In this document: positions 25,867 to 34,436 of the stretch, in pieces
How positions within the stretch are numbered: the stretch's first letter is position 1
How the letters are laid out: each line of letters starts with the position of its first letter
Assembly: GCF_003815915.1 (NCBI RefSeq)
Contig: NZ_CP033929.1
Coordinates: 1,922,001-1,986,000 of the forward strand
DNA: 64,000 nucleotides
Direction: 5' to 3'
Source: Chryseobacterium indoltheticum
GTDB lineage: Bacteria; Bacteroidota; Bacteroidia; Flavobacteriales; Weeksellaceae
Made by a program: the position numbers and the translations under genes
The notes under the pieces: generated by a model
Database searches by the model: none
The model's input: the letters and a program-made list of their open reading frames with translations, nothing else
What the model was told of the DNA's origin: nothing

Positions 25867-26307
25867 ATGCTTAAAAATTTCTTACTAACCCTGCTGTCAA
25901 TTTTTGTTTTCGTTTCTTGTCAAACCAAAACCAATCAATACATTAAAATCTCTGATAAAGTTCAGAAACGACACGGAAAGTGGAAAGAAGAATATCCTAC
26001 CGAAGAAGGAACTTTGGTTACTACAGGAAGATACAAGATAGGCGAAAAAGTGGGAATCTGGAAAACATTTGTAGGGGATAAATTATATCAAAAAGAAAAA
26101 ATTGGAAGAAAGAAAACCAAAATGTTCGTTTATCATCGAAATGGAAATATCATGGAGCGAGGACAAACAAAACTTGATATTTCTGAAAACGAGCGCCATT
26201 GGTATTATTTCGGAGACTGGAAATTTTATGATGAAAACGGAAAGCTGAAGTATATTAAGAAATACACCGATGGTAAAAAAATAGACAGTGTTTCTTTTAA
26301 TAAATAA
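25867..26307 (+). CDS. Lipoprotein with MORN-like/YwqK-like repeats
   Basis: A 146-residue predicted lipoprotein (lipobox FVSC, Cys18). The body has repeated G-x-W-K and Y-x-x-G strands (HGKWKEEYPTEEG, GIWKTFVGDKLYQKEK, YHRNGNIMERG, WKFYDENGKLKYI), the pattern of MORN/YwqK-type proteins. Its function is unknown. The ATG directly follows the kbl terminator, so transcription may depend on read-through or on a promoter overlapping the terminator. Confidence 0.75.
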   Translation: MLKNFLLTLLSIFVFVSCQTKTNQYIKISDKVQKRHGKWKEEYPTEEGTLVTTGRYKIGEKVGIWKTFVGDKLYQKEKIGRKKTKMFVYHRNGNIMERGQTKLDISENERHWYYFGDWKFYDENGKLKYIKKYTDGKKIDSVSFNK

Positions 26308-26387
26308 TTATTTTTCAGAAATATAAATTATTTTGCTGGCGAATACAGAATTGTTTTATTTTTAGCATATTAATCTTTTGAAATCTT

Positions 26388-27041
26388 TTGATGAAAAAAA
26401 CTTTATTCCTGTTTTTTATTTGTGTTTTAGCGAGTCAGCTTTCTGCGCAGTCTGAAGATTTTAAATCGATTATTACGGTAAGTACGTTTTCACCATTTCG
26501 GGATCAGCGATATAACATTGGTTATATGCACAAAGTATCTGAAAGATGGTGGCTGGGTGCAGAAGTAGGGTATGGTTCTGAAGGAATTACGCCCTTTAAC
26601 CATAATGATTTCAAAGGGAAATTTAATATGTTTGAAATTCGGCCGGAAGTTTTTTACAGTTTAAATCCCGATTCTAGATTGAAACATCTGGTTTCCGCAG
26701 AAGTTTTTTACCTGAATCATAAAGGTGATAATGTCAATGGAAATTATTATGATGAAAATGACAACTATTACTCATTCAGTTCTGCAGATTACAAACGAAC
26801 TAAAGCGGGATTAAACATCAATTACAGCATCATGCTTCACAAAGAATCGTCCTGGTTCGGATTTATGCCTAAAATTGGTTTCGGAATCAGGCAAACTGAT
26901 ATTTCTTACAACAATGTGATGAATCGAGAAGAAGGATATGAACCGACTGATGGATTGCCATTCCAGTTTTTACTAAACAGAGAAGGTTCTACCGTTCGTT
27001 TTAATTTCAATATTGATATTAAACTTATTTTTAAATTTTAA
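26388..27041 (+). CDS. Outer-membrane beta-barrel protein
   Basis: A 217-residue protein with a signal peptide (ends SQLSAQ) and alternating amphipathic strands ending in an aromatic C-terminal residue (NFNIDIKLIFKF), the outer-membrane barrel signature. It is about the size of an eight-strand barrel. No specific family is recognised. Confidence 0.75.
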   Translation: MMKKTLFLFFICVLASQLSAQSEDFKSIITVSTFSPFRDQRYNIGYMHKVSERWWLGAEVGYGSEGITPFNHNDFKGKFNMFEIRPEVFYSLNPDSRLKHLVSAEVFYLNHKGDNVNGNYYDENDNYYSFSSADYKRTKAGLNINYSIMLHKESSWFGFMPKIGFGIRQTDISYNNVMNREEGYEPTDGLPFQFLLNREGSTVRFNFNIDIKLIFKF

Positions 27042-27109
27042 AATAATTCAATTAATCTTCTTTAATCATCATTTTCTCATATAAAATTCACTTTTTTTCT
27101 GAAATAAAC

Positions 27110-27117
27110 TATCTTTG
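27110..27117 (+). promoter_or_regulatory. -7 promoter box of hemJ
   Basis: TATCTTTG is an exact TAnnTTTG match 16 bp before the hemJ ATG at 27134. Confidence 0.55.
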
Positions 27118-27133
27118 CACTCAAATTTTTACG

Positions 27134-27682
27134 ATGCTTTATACCATCATCAAGGCGTTACACATTATTTTTATGGTCAGTTATTTTGCGGGGATTTTTT
27201 ATCTCGTAAGGATTTTTGTGTACTATAAAGATACCGATGCTTTTTCAGACGAAAAAAAGACGATTTTGCGAGAGCAATATACGTTTATGGCTCGAAGATT
27301 ATGGAACATTATCACCGTTCCTGCCGGAGTAATCATGGCAGTTTGTGGTTTGGTCATGATTTTTTTAAATCCGGGCTTAATGAAAATGCCGTGGTTTCAT
27401 TTAAAACTAACTTTCCTGATCGGATTGGCCATTTACCATTATTGGTGCTGGAAAAAAGTGAAAAAATTAGTGGAGCTTAACGGAAATACTTTAGAAACAG
27501 CCAATTTAAAATTGAGGCAGGCTAACGAAATCGCCACATTTATTTTATTTTTGGTCGTATTTACCGTTATTTTAAAATATCAGGTTATTGAATATTGGTG
27601 GCAATTAATCGTAGGATTTTTCGTTCTGGTATTCTTAATTATGATGACGGTGAAGCTCGTGAATAAGAAAAAGAAAAAGTAA
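27134..27682 (+). CDS. hemJ: Protoporphyrinogen IX oxidase HemJ (CopD family)
   Basis: Membrane-bound, oxygen-independent oxidase making protoporphyrin IX in haem synthesis. The 182-residue sequence has four to five membrane helices and the HemJ signatures ALHIIFMVSYFAGIFYLVRIFVY (with the conserved His10), MARRLWNIITVPAG and HLKLTFLIGLAIYHY (Lys91). The basic KKKKK tail is cytoplasmic. It precedes gldF by about 110 bp of repeat mosaic and seems unrelated to gliding. Confidence 0.9.
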   Translation: MLYTIIKALHIIFMVSYFAGIFYLVRIFVYYKDTDAFSDEKKTILREQYTFMARRLWNIITVPAGVIMAVCGLVMIFLNPGLMKMPWFHLKLTFLIGLAIYHYWCWKKVKKLVELNGNTLETANLKLRQANEIATFILFLVVFTVILKYQVIEYWWQLIVGFFVLVFLIMMTVKLVNKKKKK

Positions 27683-27787
27683 AAAGAGCCAAGTAAAAAT
27701 TAATAAAGTTAATAGTGAATGGTCAATTGTGAGTTAATGTAATGCCAATTATCTAAAACCTAATTCCTATAACCTAAAACCTAAATA
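27681..27787. repeat. Composite of three short dispersed repeats upstream of gldF
   Basis: Three motifs in series fill the hemJ-gldF gap: AAAGAGCCAAGTAAAAA (also at 3876, 41668 and 58071), GTGAATGGTCAATTGTGA (related to the repeat near 46671-46738), and CCTAATTCC...AACCTAAAACCTAAA (related to AAGCCTCAACCTAAAAA before the glycosylasparaginase gene). Confidence 0.55.
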
Positions 27788-27791
27788 AAAC

Positions 27792-28520
27792 ATGTTTGCA
27801 ATTTTAAAAAAAGAACTTTGGAGTTATTTCGGCAACTGGAGCGCGTGGATCATCATTGCGGCATTCAGTCTGATAACGACTTTGTTTTTGTTTTTCTTCG
27901 AAAATGATTCTAATATTTTCGACATCGGAATGGCGTCTTTACAGAGCTATTTCGTTTTGGTACCTTGGTTACTGATGTTTATCATTCCGGCGTTGTCGAT
28001 GAAAACTTTTGCGGAAGAGCAGCAAACGGGGACTTTAAACTGGTTGTTTTCTCAGCCTCTGAAAGTTTCAGATCTGGTTTCAGGGAAATTTCTTTCCGTT
28101 TGGGTTGTCGGGATTTTATGTCTGATTCCTTCGGTAATTTATTTTTATACGGTTTACGTTTTGGGAGTTCCTGAAGGAAATATCGATATGGGAATGACTT
28201 TCGGAAGCTATTTTGGTTTAATTATTTTGATTGCAGCATTTTCAGGAGTTGGAATTTTAGCTTCATCACTTTCTCAAAACCAGATCATGGCTTACCTTTT
28301 AGGAGTTTTCATGTGTTTCATCATGTATTTCGGAATCGAACAATTGGCGAGTTATAAATTGTTGGGCGGAGCAGATTTTATTTTGCAGAATGTAGGTTTT
28401 TATCAGCATTTCTTAGGTTTCACAAGAGGTCTTATCGATTTTAAAGATGTTGCCTATTTTGTTTTCATCATTGGTCTTACCTTAACATTGTCTAATCATT
28501 TTATCAATAAAAAGAAGTAA
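27792..28520 (+). CDS. gldF: GldF, gliding-associated ABC transporter permease
   Basis: Inner-membrane permease of the GldAFG ABC complex of Bacteroidota. The 242-residue sequence starts with MFAILKKELWSYFGNWSAWI and has six hydrophobic helices; the FAEEQQTGTLNWLFSQPLKVSDLVSGKF block is typical of ABC-2 permeases. gldG follows after 4 bp, so they form an operon. gldA is not in the window. Many Chryseobacterium relatives keep these genes without gliding. Confidence 0.93.
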   Translation: MFAILKKELWSYFGNWSAWIIIAAFSLITTLFLFFFENDSNIFDIGMASLQSYFVLVPWLLMFIIPALSMKTFAEEQQTGTLNWLFSQPLKVSDLVSGKFLSVWVVGILCLIPSVIYFYTVYVLGVPEGNIDMGMTFGSYFGLIILIAAFSGVGILASSLSQNQIMAYLLGVFMCFIMYFGIEQLASYKLLGGADFILQNVGFYQHFLGFTRGLIDFKDVAYFVFIIGLTLTLSNHFINKKK

Positions 28521-28524
28521 AAAC

Positions 28525-30192
28525 ATGAAGAAGATCAACCTAAAATCTCCGTTTGCCATTTTATTGATTGTAACTTTTGCTGTTGCATTAATTCTAGCAT
28601 TTTCGGGCATCAGATTAGATTTAACCAAAGAAAAAAGATACACGCTCTCAGATAGCACAATTAAAGTTTTAGAATCTGTTAAAAAGCCTTTAACGGTAGA
28701 TGTTTACCTTGAAGGAGATTTTCCGGCAAGCTTTAAACAGCTGCAGAGTGAAACTAAGTTTATGCTCGAAGAATTCAGAAAGATCAATCCAAAAATAGAT
28801 TTTAAATTCATCGATCCCATAAAAACAAAAATGTCGCAAGATACTTTGATGGCAATGGGAATGCAGCCTTCGATACTTCCGGATATCAAAGACGGAAAAG
28901 TTTCGCAAATCACTTTGTTTCCTTACGCTGTTGTAAAGTACAACCAAAGAGGCGTTTCTATTCCGTTGGTGGTACAGCAGTCTAATATCAACGCGGAAGA
29001 ACAATTGAGAAAGTCGATTGAAAACTTAGAATATAATTTAGTTTCAAACATCAAAGCAGTTGCTTCAGATAAAAGAAAAAAAATAGGAATTCTTGTGAAT
29101 CAGGATGAGCTGAATCCCCGTGAATTTGAGGGATTTATGAATCTTGCCTTAGAAAGTTATGATGCAGGACCGATTGTTCCTAAAAATAATGTGGAAATCA
29201 CTCAGGCAGATGTTCCTTTACTAAAACAAATGAGCGCTTTGGTGATTGCAAAACCTAGAAAAGCTTTCACCGACGGTGAAAAAGTAATTCTTGATCAGTA
29301 CATCATGAATGGCGGAAAAACACTTTGGATGATTGATGCCGTAAATGCTGAAATGGATACTTTGACGAGATCTAAAAAAGTAATGCCTTTCCCGGTTGAT
29401 ATTAATATGACCGATTTCTTCTTTAATTATGGGTTAAGAATCAACCCGGCTTTGGTAAAAGATGTGAAGAAATATGCACTTTTAAAACTGGTTACCGGTG
29501 AAGTAGGAGGAAACGCACAATATACAAGTCTTCCGTGGCCGTATTTTCCTTTGGGAATTGCAGAACACGATCATCCGATTACGAAGAATATCAATCCTGT
29601 AAAACTAGAATTTCCTACATCAATAGATACCTTAGGCGGAAGGAAATTTAAAACTCATGTTTTATTTGAATCGAGTGAAAGAACTTTATTGAAGCAGGTT
29701 CCAAATTATGTTGAACTAAAAGAAATTTCCAGCGTAGACAGTCTCGGACAAATGGAAAAGCCAAGCACACCGAAAATTTTTGCCGTTGCTCTGGAAGGAA
29801 AATTTAATTCTGCTTATGCTTCAAGAATCGAAAGAAAATCTTATCCTGGCTTTAAAGCAACAAGTCCGGAAAATAAAATGATCGTGATTGCAGACGGTGA
29901 TGTCGGAAGAAATAAAATCATTAAAGGACAAGCTTTACCTTTGGGAGTTGATATGCTGACTGACGAACAGTTTGGTAACGAACAGTTCCTTAGAAATGCT
30001 TTAGATTATCTTCTTGACGACAGCAATCTGATGGAACTCAGAAACAGAAACATTGAAGAACGTCTTCTAGACCGCCACAGAATCGCTGATGAAAGAACAA
30101 ATTGGCAATATCTTAATTTATTTCTACCATTAGCAATCATCGGACTTTTAGGAGGTTTATTCTTCTGGTTAAGAAAAAAGAAATTCGGATAG
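28525..30192 (+). CDS. gldG: GldG, gliding-associated ABC transporter substrate-binding protein
   Basis: Partner of GldF: 555 residues with an N-terminal membrane anchor (FAILLIVTFAVALILAFSGIRLDLT), a long periplasmic ABC_transp_aux domain, and a C-terminal membrane helix ending WLRKKKFG. YTLSDSTIKVLESVKKPL near the start is a GldG block. The coding 3' end and terminator are repeated downstream at 30891-30993 and 32290-32366, each next to the end of a minus-strand accessory gene. Confidence 0.93.
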   Translation: MKKINLKSPFAILLIVTFAVALILAFSGIRLDLTKEKRYTLSDSTIKVLESVKKPLTVDVYLEGDFPASFKQLQSETKFMLEEFRKINPKIDFKFIDPIKTKMSQDTLMAMGMQPSILPDIKDGKVSQITLFPYAVVKYNQRGVSIPLVVQQSNINAEEQLRKSIENLEYNLVSNIKAVASDKRKKIGILVNQDELNPREFEGFMNLALESYDAGPIVPKNNVEITQADVPLLKQMSALVIAKPRKAFTDGEKVILDQYIMNGGKTLWMIDAVNAEMDTLTRSKKVMPFPVDINMTDFFFNYGLRINPALVKDVKKYALLKLVTGEVGGNAQYTSLPWPYFPLGIAEHDHPITKNINPVKLEFPTSIDTLGGRKFKTHVLFESSERTLLKQVPNYVELKEISSVDSLGQMEKPSTPKIFAVALEGKFNSAYASRIERKSYPGFKATSPENKMIVIADGDVGRNKIIKGQALPLGVDMLTDEQFGNEQFLRNALDYLLDDSNLMELRNRNIEERLLDRHRIADERTNWQYLNLFLPLAIIGLLGGLFFWLRKKKFG

Positions 30193-30235
30193 AATGATAT
30201 AGAAAAAGAGAAACTGTGAGGTTTCTCTTTTTTTT
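30156..30235 (+). repeat. gldG 3'-end/terminator repeat, copy 1 (in the intact gene)
   Basis: Last 12 codons or so of gldG (from TTTATTCTTCTGG) plus the terminator AAAGAGAAACTGTGAGGTTTCTCTTT and its T-run. The same string is found in copies 2 and 3 downstream, in the same orientation. Confidence 0.85.
30204..30235. terminator. gldG intrinsic terminator
   Basis: AAAGAGAAACT pairs imperfectly with GGTTTCTCTTT around a short GTGA loop, followed by eight T. It lies between gldG and the convergent toxin gene and could act on both strands. Confidence 0.8.
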
Positions 30236-30263
30236 GATTTATTTTCATATTTTGTATTTAAGA

Positions 30264-30584
30264 TCAAGAATCAATTTTTCTTTTTTCATCAATCATTTTT
30301 ATTGGATTTTGTCTTACATCAAATATATCGTTAATTACAATGTTGCTTTCAACAATTCGGTAGATTATTTTATAGTTTCCTTCTAAAATATATCTGTGAT
30401 TCTGGTTCAAACTTTCAAGATAAAACTCAAGTTGACCAGATTCAGGATTGCTAATGAGCTGTTTTGCAGAAGTAAGAATCTTCTGCTTTATCTTGTGAGC
30501 GATTTTTCGGTTAGCTTTTTCAACGTGATATTCGAAAATACTTTTTAGATTTCTAATCGCAAAATCAGTCCAGACAATTTTCAT
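30264..30584 (-). CDS. RelE/ParE family toxin
   Basis: A 106-residue type II toxin of the RelE/ParE superfamily. Recognisable elements are the start VWTDFAIRNLKSIFEYHVEKANRKIAHKI, the central GQLEFYLESLNQNHRYILEGNYKIIYRI core (the ParE R-x-x-x-x-x-Y-K-I-I-Y-R pattern), and the end DIFDVRQNP. The close match to the ParE subgroup suggests gyrase poisoning rather than mRNA cleavage, but this is not certain. The antitoxin gene lies 3 bp upstream. Confidence 0.9.
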   Translation of the reverse strand: MKIVWTDFAIRNLKSIFEYHVEKANRKIAHKIKQKILTSAKQLISNPESGQLEFYLESLNQNHRYILEGNYKIIYRIVESNIVINDIFDVRQNPIKMIDEKRKIDS

Positions 30585-30587
30585 GTA

Positions 30588-30827
30588 TTACCAATTTGAA
30601 GATTGTTTTTCTAAATCTTCCTGAGTTTTGAATCTTCCATTTTTAAAATCTTCTTCCGACTGTTCTATACGTTTACGGAGAGCATCGACGGAAAATGGTA
30701 CAAATTCGGAATGGTCTTCTTTTTCAAATTTGGTCAAGATATAATTTTCAAGCTCTTCAAAGAATTTTTCATCTTGAATTTGAGCGAGATAAGTGATTAG
30801 ATTTAATTTACGGGCTTGCAAATCCAT
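30588..30827 (-). CDS. Antitoxin partner of the RelE/ParE toxin
   Basis: A 79-residue acidic protein, first in a two-gene unit with the toxin. LNLITYLAQIQDEKFFEELENYILTKF is a helical block followed by a C-terminal tail with LRKRIEQSEEDFKNGRFKTQEDLEKQ, a pattern common in flavobacterial antitoxins, where the flexible end wraps the toxin. No clear DNA-binding domain is seen, so autoregulation is uncertain. Confidence 0.85.
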   Translation of the reverse strand: MDLQARKLNLITYLAQIQDEKFFEELENYILTKFEKEDHSEFVPFSVDALRKRIEQSEEDFKNGRFKTQEDLEKQSSNW

Positions 30828-30890
30828 AATCTTGATATTTTAATCAAATATACAAATTTGTAGATAGAATTTGTCTGATATCTGTATAAC

Positions 30891-30993
30891 AGAACTCACG
30901 AAACAGAAACATTGGTTTATTTTTTGGGTTAAGAAAAAAGAAATTCGGATAGAATATAGAAAAAGAGAAACTGCAAGGTTTCTCTTTTTTTTG
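30891..30993 (+). repeat. gldG 3'-end/terminator repeat, copy 2 (with internal deletion)
   Basis: Starts with GAACTCA-C-GAAACAGAAACATTG, matching gldG 30034-30055 with one inserted base. It then jumps about 99 bp to the gldG tail (GTTTATT...GGTTAAGAAAAAAGAAATTC) and terminator (AAAGAGAAACTGCAAGGTTT). It is a gldG gene fragment, not coding. It ends 12 bp before the stop of the convergent S41-like protease gene, whose terminator it provides. Confidence 0.85.
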
Positions 30994-31005
30994 TTTATAA
31001 ATAAA

Positions 31006-32214
31006 TCATCTCGCATCTTTTACATATTCAATTGCTTCATCAATATTTTTTTTTAAATTTTTTATTGAATACTTTATTTTAATATCCGGAAGTAAAGGCC
31101 CCGAATAACCTTTCCAATTTTCCCAATATTTGGTTGAATATCCTACTGTAATTTTCGAATTTGGAAGACGGAATCCCCTTGTTTCCCCATAATGATTTAC
31201 ATTTCCGCTCGTTGGTTCTCCTACAAGAATCGAGTTGAAATTTCTTTTTAGGTCAACCGCATTCATTAGCGCAGAGGAAAAAGTTTTCTTTCCAATCAAA
31301 ACATAAAGAGAACCTTTCTTATTCATGTAATTTTCACTTAATTTATCAAGAAATGGCTTTAAAATTGCCGAATTTCCGCCGCTGTTATTTCTTAAATCAA
31401 GAATTGTTTTTTCAGGTTGATGTTTGTCAATATCCCTGAATAATTCATCGTTGAAAACAGTAAACGGTTTATTATCTTGTTCTGAGCAATCCTGATAATT
31501 AAAATATATTATGTTTCCGTCATTAATGATTTCATACCAATACTTATCGTTGTTTCTATATCTTAAAAGTTTTGAAAACGGTTCGTGGAAATTATGTTTT
31601 TGTACCGAAGAAATTAAATATTTTTGTTGATTCAAAATGAAATTTGCATTTGTCGATGAGTCTATAATTTTCAGACCTTTTAAAACTCTTGGATTATTGA
31701 TAAAGTTTTGAAAATAAATTTCAAAATAAGATTGATTATCACTTTTTATGATTTTTCTAAAGTCTTTGATGACTTCATTGGTCGTTTTGTTTTCTACTCC
31801 GTTAAGTTTTTTATAAAGTAAATTAGAATGCAGGGAATCTGTTTTTGTCACATAGATCCCTTCTTTAAAAAAATCAAAATTTATGGGGAACTTTGTTTTG
31901 TAGATAGGCTCAATTCTTGTGTGTTCATCACCAATTTCTTTGATTAATTTGTAAAGTTCAATTTCAAAAATTTCATTATTCAATGTTTTGCTTTTCTGCG
32001 CTATTTGTTCAATTTTTTGATTAAATTCTTCTTCAGAAATTTTCGCAAACAAATTCTTATGTCTTTTGGGTAATTCTTTTTTTAGAAATTCTAAATCTTC
32101 AACGAATTGTTGCGCAGTCAGATTTTGAGCACCTAATTTTAGAATTGAAAAGAAAAAAATAGCGGAAGTAATAAAAAACTTTAGTCGAGTTTTAAGGAGA
32201 ATTAATTTTTTCAT
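31006..32214 (-). CDS. S41-like (tail-specific protease family) peptidase
   Basis: A 402-residue exported protein. A signal peptide (to about residue 30, LKLGAQ) precedes an all-helical N-terminal region and an S41/TSPc core: LDLRNNSGGN, then KKTFSSALMNA, where Ser313 or Ser314 would be the nucleophile, and GEPTSGNVNHYGETRGFRLPNS. PDZ residues are not apparent. Such proteins may process periplasmic or surface substrates. It is a single-gene unit bracketed by copies 2 and 3 of the gldG-end repeat, suggesting acquisition as a module. Confidence 0.82.
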   Translation of the reverse strand: MKKLILLKTRLKFFITSAIFFFSILKLGAQNLTAQQFVEDLEFLKKELPKRHKNLFAKISEEEFNQKIEQIAQKSKTLNNEIFEIELYKLIKEIGDEHTRIEPIYKTKFPINFDFFKEGIYVTKTDSLHSNLLYKKLNGVENKTTNEVIKDFRKIIKSDNQSYFEIYFQNFINNPRVLKGLKIIDSSTNANFILNQQKYLISSVQKHNFHEPFSKLLRYRNNDKYWYEIINDGNIIYFNYQDCSEQDNKPFTVFNDELFRDIDKHQPEKTILDLRNNSGGNSAILKPFLDKLSENYMNKKGSLYVLIGKKTFSSALMNAVDLKRNFNSILVGEPTSGNVNHYGETRGFRLPNSKITVGYSTKYWENWKGYSGPLLPDIKIKYSIKNLKKNIDEAIEYVKDAR

Positions 32215-32289
32215 TTTATGTTTTAATTTAAAGACAACTTTAAAGACAATTTTATTACAAAATTCCTAAAAATAAAAATTGATTTAGTC

Positions 32290-32366
32290 TTTATTCTTCT
32301 GGTTAAGAAAAAAGAAATTTGGATAGAATGATATATAAAAAGAGAGACTGTGAGGTTTCTCTTTTG
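32290..32366 (+). repeat. gldG 3'-end/terminator repeat, copy 3
   Basis: TTTATTCTTCTGGTTAAG... through GATAGAATGATATA to AGAGAGACTGTGAGGTTTCTC is nearly identical to gldG copy 1 (a few substitutions over about 77 bp). It lies in the leader region of the S41-like gene and 29 bp before the stop of the TPR gene, whose terminator it provides. Confidence 0.85.
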
Positions 32367-32395
32367 TTTTATTAAGATACAATTAGTGTGAACTA

Positions 32396-33436
32396 TTATT
32401 TCCAAGTGTAGTTTTTACTCCAGTTATAAAAACGTTGGATCTCATTAGCATTGTCTTGATGATATTTTTTTACATCTTCAGCCTGGGAAGGAAGAAAGGC
32501 AATGTAGGCAAAAGGCTCAACTAAATTTTTCTCTTTCAGTTCAATAAAATAAGGAGCTAAAAATTCCCAATAAAAACCTTTGTTATCTTCTTGTCCTTCT
32601 TTTAGAACGGCAAAAATACTTTCAAATTTATCGATAGCTTTCTCACATTGTGTTTTATCTTTGTTTTTTTCGTCAAAATCTAAAGCTGCAGTCATTGACA
32701 AAACCATATCCGCCGTAGAGAAATTATTGATTCCTTTCTTTTTTTTGCCCACATCTTCCATTGCCTTAGGGTCAATAGCCAATGTGATATTTTTATCATC
32801 AGTTTGAGTAACTCCCTGTTGCATCAAATCTATTACAGAGTCTAAGTGTCCTTTTGCACGGGAAGTTTTATTATCAACAGCAAGATACCTTAATGAAGCT
32901 AAAATAGATATAATCCTCTTGTCACGATTTAACGCGGCTAAGCCATTCAAAGATCCAGGATGATTTGGATTAAGCGTGGCTGATTTTTGAAATAATTCTA
33001 AAGATTTTTCAATTTGCTTATCGTTAACTAAAGTAATTGCTTTATTAAAATATAATTGATAGTAATTCGGATACTTTTTTATCCCCTCATCATAAATTTT
33101 TAATGCTTCCTTTGTTCTTTTAGAATGATCAAGAGTGTTTCCATAAGTAATATAAATCGTTTTTATATCTTCTTTGGGATAAATATTAATTGCAAGTTTA
33201 CACATATCGATGGCTTCATCGTACTTTTTTAAAGCTTCAAGTGTCATTGCTTTTTCTGAAATTGCAAACAAATTATTTTTATCAAGATTAAGGGCTTCTT
33301 CATATTTATCAAGTGCATCATTGTATTTACCTTTGTCATGAAGTAAAATACCTTCATTAACCTTTATTTCAGCCTCGTTTTTGTTTTGGGAAAAACTAAG
33401 GATAGGAAATAAAATTAATAACAGAATTGTTTTCAT
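32396..33436 (-). CDS. Secreted TPR-repeat protein
   Basis: A 346-residue protein with a short signal peptide (MKTILLLILFPILSFSQ) and about five tetratricopeptide repeats in the first 190 residues (ILLHDKGKYNDALDKYEEALNLDKNN, AISEKAMTLEALKKYDEAIDMCKLAINIYP and so on). The C-terminal half lacks TPR features. It is probably a periplasmic scaffold of unknown partner. Confidence 0.82.
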   Translation of the reverse strand: MKTILLLILFPILSFSQNKNEAEIKVNEGILLHDKGKYNDALDKYEEALNLDKNNLFAISEKAMTLEALKKYDEAIDMCKLAINIYPKEDIKTIYITYGNTLDHSKRTKEALKIYDEGIKKYPNYYQLYFNKAITLVNDKQIEKSLELFQKSATLNPNHPGSLNGLAALNRDKRIISILASLRYLAVDNKTSRAKGHLDSVIDLMQQGVTQTDDKNITLAIDPKAMEDVGKKKKGINNFSTADMVLSMTAALDFDEKNKDKTQCEKAIDKFESIFAVLKEGQEDNKGFYWEFLAPYFIELKEKNLVEPFAYIAFLPSQAEDVKKYHQDNANEIQRFYNWSKNYTWK

Positions 33437-33503
33437 ATTTTTTTTAGTTTTTAATAGAGTTTAAAGATAAAGTTTTCAGATAATAAAATTAATTTCTGCA
33501 TTT

Positions 33504-33833
33504 TTATATTTCATAATATTCAACCAATTTTTTAAGTTTAATTAAAGCATGTTGTAATTCATCCTGCTCGACTCCGTATTCTTTTATTTCGCCATCTTTT
33601 TTAAATTCAGAGATATTAAATCCTTCTTCTATATCGTTGTAATAAAGTACAAGGTTTTTATATTTTGCGACTGCCCAAAAACCTTCGCCTTTATTTCCAA
33701 ATTCATGTTCAGTCCATTTTGTAGGAGTAAATTTTATTTCATTCCAAAATTGAAAGTTTTCGGGACTCATTTCTTTTTCTCCTTTTGAAATTTCTAAAGA
33801 TAATTCTTCTAATGTTATCGGTTCCCAATTCAT
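33504..33833 (-). CDS. Small protein of unknown function
   Basis: A 109-residue acidic soluble protein (MNWEPITLEELSLEISKGEKEM...), without signal peptide. The alternating W/Y/F-rich pattern (GFWAVAKYKNLVLYYNDIEEGFNISEFKKDGEIKEY) resembles several immunity-like small proteins of flavobacteria, but I cannot assign a family. It lies in an operon-like minus-strand run with the next membrane protein. Confidence 0.6.
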   Translation of the reverse strand: MNWEPITLEELSLEISKGEKEMSPENFQFWNEIKFTPTKWTEHEFGNKGEGFWAVAKYKNLVLYYNDIEEGFNISEFKKDGEIKEYGVEQDELQHALIKLKKLVEYYEI

Positions 33834-33852
33834 AAATTGAATTTTATTATAA

Positions 33853-34161
33853 TTAAGTGAAAAATAAAATCGCTATCGTAAGCAAAATCCAGAATATTAT
33901 AATTGGCATATTGCAAAGAATCAAAATGTAATGTTTCTTTCTATTCTCATTAATCTTTGGAATTATAAAGGCAATATTTAAAATAGTTAAAAGGCCTGCA
34001 ATTCCGTGAAAAGCAAAGACGATCATTACTGAAAGTGCCCAGATTTCATTTAATTCCCCATATCGATATGATTCTGGGACTATTTTAGGTAATAGTAATG
34101 CAGAAACGAATAATACATTTGATAAAATCGTAAAAATTTTGATGCTATATTTTATTTCCAC
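33853..34161 (-). CDS. Small membrane protein of unknown function
   Basis: A 102-residue protein with three predicted membrane helices (IFTILSNVLFVSALLLP, ALSVMIVFAFHGIAGLL, LILCNMPIIIFWILLTIAIL). Start codon at 34161. It lies 19 bp upstream of the 33504-33833 gene. No family is recognised. Confidence 0.6.
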   Translation of the reverse strand: MEIKYSIKIFTILSNVLFVSALLLPKIVPESYRYGELNEIWALSVMIVFAFHGIAGLLTILNIAFIIPKINENRKKHYILILCNMPIIIFWILLTIAILFFT

Positions 34162-34436
34162 AGATATTTGAACATTTAAATTTTAAAAATAAATTGTGAT
34201 AATGAAGTTTTTCAAATATAAAACAAATCAACGAATCGAGACTTTCTAAACGATTTTCAGCTAATTAATCATTTTAAACTCCAATTTTCAAAAGTTTTTT
34301 ATACTTTTAGTCTTTTCTTATCCTATGTTAATCATTAAATCTTCAATTTTTCGGAGGTTTGCAGAGTAAAAACAAAATAAAAGTTTTGAGGTTATTAGGA
34401 TAACAAACAATATTAATATTAAATACATTTAAAAAA

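Noticed and set aside
30264..30827. Large mobile island around the toxin-antitoxin pair
   Set aside because: No integrase, transposase or conjugation gene is present; only short repeats mark the edges.
30871..31056. 61-codon frame across gldG-end copy 2
   Set aside because: The peptide is a translation of the rearranged gldG fragment and terminator, with no start signal or conserved part.
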